64,000 nt of DNA from the NCBI RefSeq assembly GCF_023952475.1, contig NZ_JALHRX010000007.1:124001-188000 (forward strand), written 5' to 3'. A model generated the notes under the pieces. The model was not told where the DNA came from, did not search any database, and saw nothing but the letters and a program-made list of their open reading frames with translations. This DNA comes from Cupriavidus sp. WGlv3 (GTDB taxonomy: Bacteria > Pseudomonadota > Gammaproteobacteria > Burkholderiales > Burkholderiaceae). Below, one piece after another: positions 63,101 to 64,000 of the stretch (position 1 is the first letter of the stretch; each line of letters opens with the position of its first letter). The position numbers and the translations under genes are program-made.

Positions 63101-63829
63101 ATGGGAAAGAAAACGGCATCGCGCATTGCATCGCTCGAGGACGCGCCCGCGGATGCGGCGCTGATCCGCCAGGTCGTCGCCAGCGCGGGATACGAGTGCG
63201 TGACCTTCGGCGAAAGCCGGCGCCTGCTGCTGGCGCTGCGCGACGCCGGCTTCGACCTGCTGCTGCTGGACTGGCAGATGCCCGACCTGTCCGGGCGCGA
63301 GGTGCTGGCCTGGGTGCGCACCCACCTGGACCGGCGCATCCCGGTCATGTTCCTGAGCTGCCGCGATGCCGAGCACGATATCGTCAGCGCGCTGGCCGCC
63401 GGCGCCGATGACTACATGGTCAAGCCGATCCGTCCGGCCGAGTTGGCCGCACGCATAGACTGCCTGTTGCGACGCGCGTATCCGGCGCAGGCATCGCCGC
63501 ACGCGCCGCTGCGGCTGGGCGACTACGCCTTCGACTGCGCGCTGCGCCGGGTCACCTGCAACGGCCAGCCGATCGGCCTGACGCCCAAGGAGTTCGACCT
63601 CGCGGTGCTGCTGTTCCGCCATGAAGGCCGCATCGTCACGCGCGACCACATCACCGCCGCGGTCTGGGGCCGCGAGATCTCGCCGATGTCGCGCACCATC
63701 GATACCCACGTGTCGCGCGTGCGCAGCAAGCTTGGGCTGCAGGCCGAGCACGGCATGCGGCTGACCCCGGTCTATACGCACGGCTACCGGCTGGAGCGCC
63801 TGGCACACGCCGAGCGTGCCGCGGCATGA
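63101..63829 (+). CDS. OmpR-family response regulator
   Basis: The 242-residue product has the receiver motifs SLEDAP, LLLLDWQMPDLSGREVLAWV and YMVKPIRPAEL. Its winged-helix domain (LTPKEFDLAVLLFRHEGRIVT, then SRTIDTHVSRVRSKL) is closely related to that of the divergent regulator, so the two are probably paralogues. ATG 63101 is preferred because GGAGG stands five bases before it; upstream in-frame starts at 63077 and 63008 lack this. The next gene overlaps its stop by four bases. Confidence 0.87.
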   Translation: MGKKTASRIASLEDAPADAALIRQVVASAGYECVTFGESRRLLLALRDAGFDLLLLDWQMPDLSGREVLAWVRTHLDRRIPVMFLSCRDAEHDIVSALAAGADDYMVKPIRPAELAARIDCLLRRAYPAQASPHAPLRLGDYAFDCALRRVTCNGQPIGLTPKEFDLAVLLFRHEGRIVTRDHITAAVWGREISPMSRTIDTHVSRVRSKLGLQAEHGMRLTPVYTHGYRLERLAHAERAAA

Positions 63830-64000
63830 CGGCGCGCCCGCTGCGCCTTGCGCTGGTTGCCGCGGCGTTGTGCCTGGGCGGCAGCCGGCTGGCGCGACGC
63901 AGCCGCAGCGCTGCCGCGGTGCCGGCGCCGGCAAGCGGCTGCGACGCGCGCGACCCGGCCGCCGTGCACGACATGCTGCTGCATGTGCTGGGCCACGACC
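63826..64000 (+). CDS. Start of an exported or membrane protein, cut by the window end
   Basis: Only the first 58 residues are visible. They begin MTARPLRLALVAAALCLGGS, a signal-peptide-like segment. A basic and then Ala/Pro-rich stretch follows, and CDARDPAAVHDMLLHVLGHD comes just before the edge. The ATG overlaps the response regulator stop (ATGA), so the genes are co-translated. A sensor or partner protein of the regulator is possible, but nothing visible identifies it. Confidence 0.5.
   Translation, partial: MTARPLRLALVAAALCLGGSRLARRSRSAAAVPAPASGCDARDPAAVHDMLLHVLGHD

Overview
The window looks like the start of the main chromosome of a high-GC betaproteobacterium close to Cupriavidus or Ralstonia. 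It opens one base before the dnaA start codon. dnaA, dnaN and gyrB follow in the usual order, and the proteins (long Gly/Pro/His-rich DnaA linker, 841-residue GyrB), the strong G/C preference at third codon positions and the many LysR, GntR, IclR and TctC-type genes all fit that group. No tRNA, rRNA, CRISPR array, insertion sequence or prophage was recognised.

Layout. 1-6.1 kb is the replication block (dnaA, dnaN, gyrB), with rho-independent terminators after dnaN and gyrB. From about 6.1 to 15.0 kb lies an AT-richer defence island. It starts with a LexA-type SOS box inside a sigma70 promoter, then an autoregulated HTH-adenine methyltransferase, a second adenine methyltransferase, a converging McrB/McrC-like restriction pair, an HNH nuclease and a four-helix membrane protein. 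The restriction system resembles LlaI/LlaJI: two D12-class methyltransferases should protect the two strands of an asymmetric site, and the McrBC-like motor and nuclease cut unmodified DNA. At 15.2-15.7 kb a structured leader resembling a C4 antisense RNA precedes a small ORF.

15.8-30.4 kb is mixed housekeeping and accessory DNA: a membrane GGDEF-EAL protein, a region of short degenerate repeats, a frameshifted YdbC-type aldo-keto reductase beside its LysR neighbour, a YdcF protein, a secreted hypothetical pair, a GntR-controlled operon (SDR dehydrogenase, BKACE, MFS transporter) that looks like a beta-hydroxyacid catabolic unit, and three overlapping lipoprotein genes.

30.5-38.5 kb holds two leftward operons. 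One joins homospermidine synthase to a YgiC-like ATP-grasp ligase, a YgiB-like protein and a DUF350 membrane protein. The other has an IclR regulator, a polar amino-acid ABC transporter and a formimidoylglutamase-like hydrolase. A Phd/ParE-type toxin-antitoxin pair with its own operator follows at 38.7-39.3 kb.

39.4-51.4 kb contains a MazG-like pyrophosphatase, a MerR-controlled methyltransferase and DUF2938 pair, a chemoreceptor, a DUF4382 lipoprotein, DUF72, the DbpA helicase, a two-CBS protein, a drug efflux pump, an exported glutathione peroxidase and a GST. 51.4-57.8 kb is a catabolic region: a single-cysteine arylmalonate-decarboxylase/maleate-isomerase-like enzyme, an MFS importer, GntR, a fumarylacetoacetase-family hydrolase, an M20 amidohydrolase and AraC. 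The rest holds a fosmidomycin-resistance-like exporter, a MarR/EamA divergent pair with palindromic operators, a small CxxC protein, a TctC binding protein, two divergent OmpR-type response regulators with no kinase in view, and the start of an exported protein cut by the window end.

The points most worth following are the SOS promoter in front of the restriction-modification methyltransferase, the homospermidine-linked YgiC/YgiB/DUF350 operon, the C4-like leader, the HNH and membrane-protein pair, and the abrupt codon-usage change inside gyrB.
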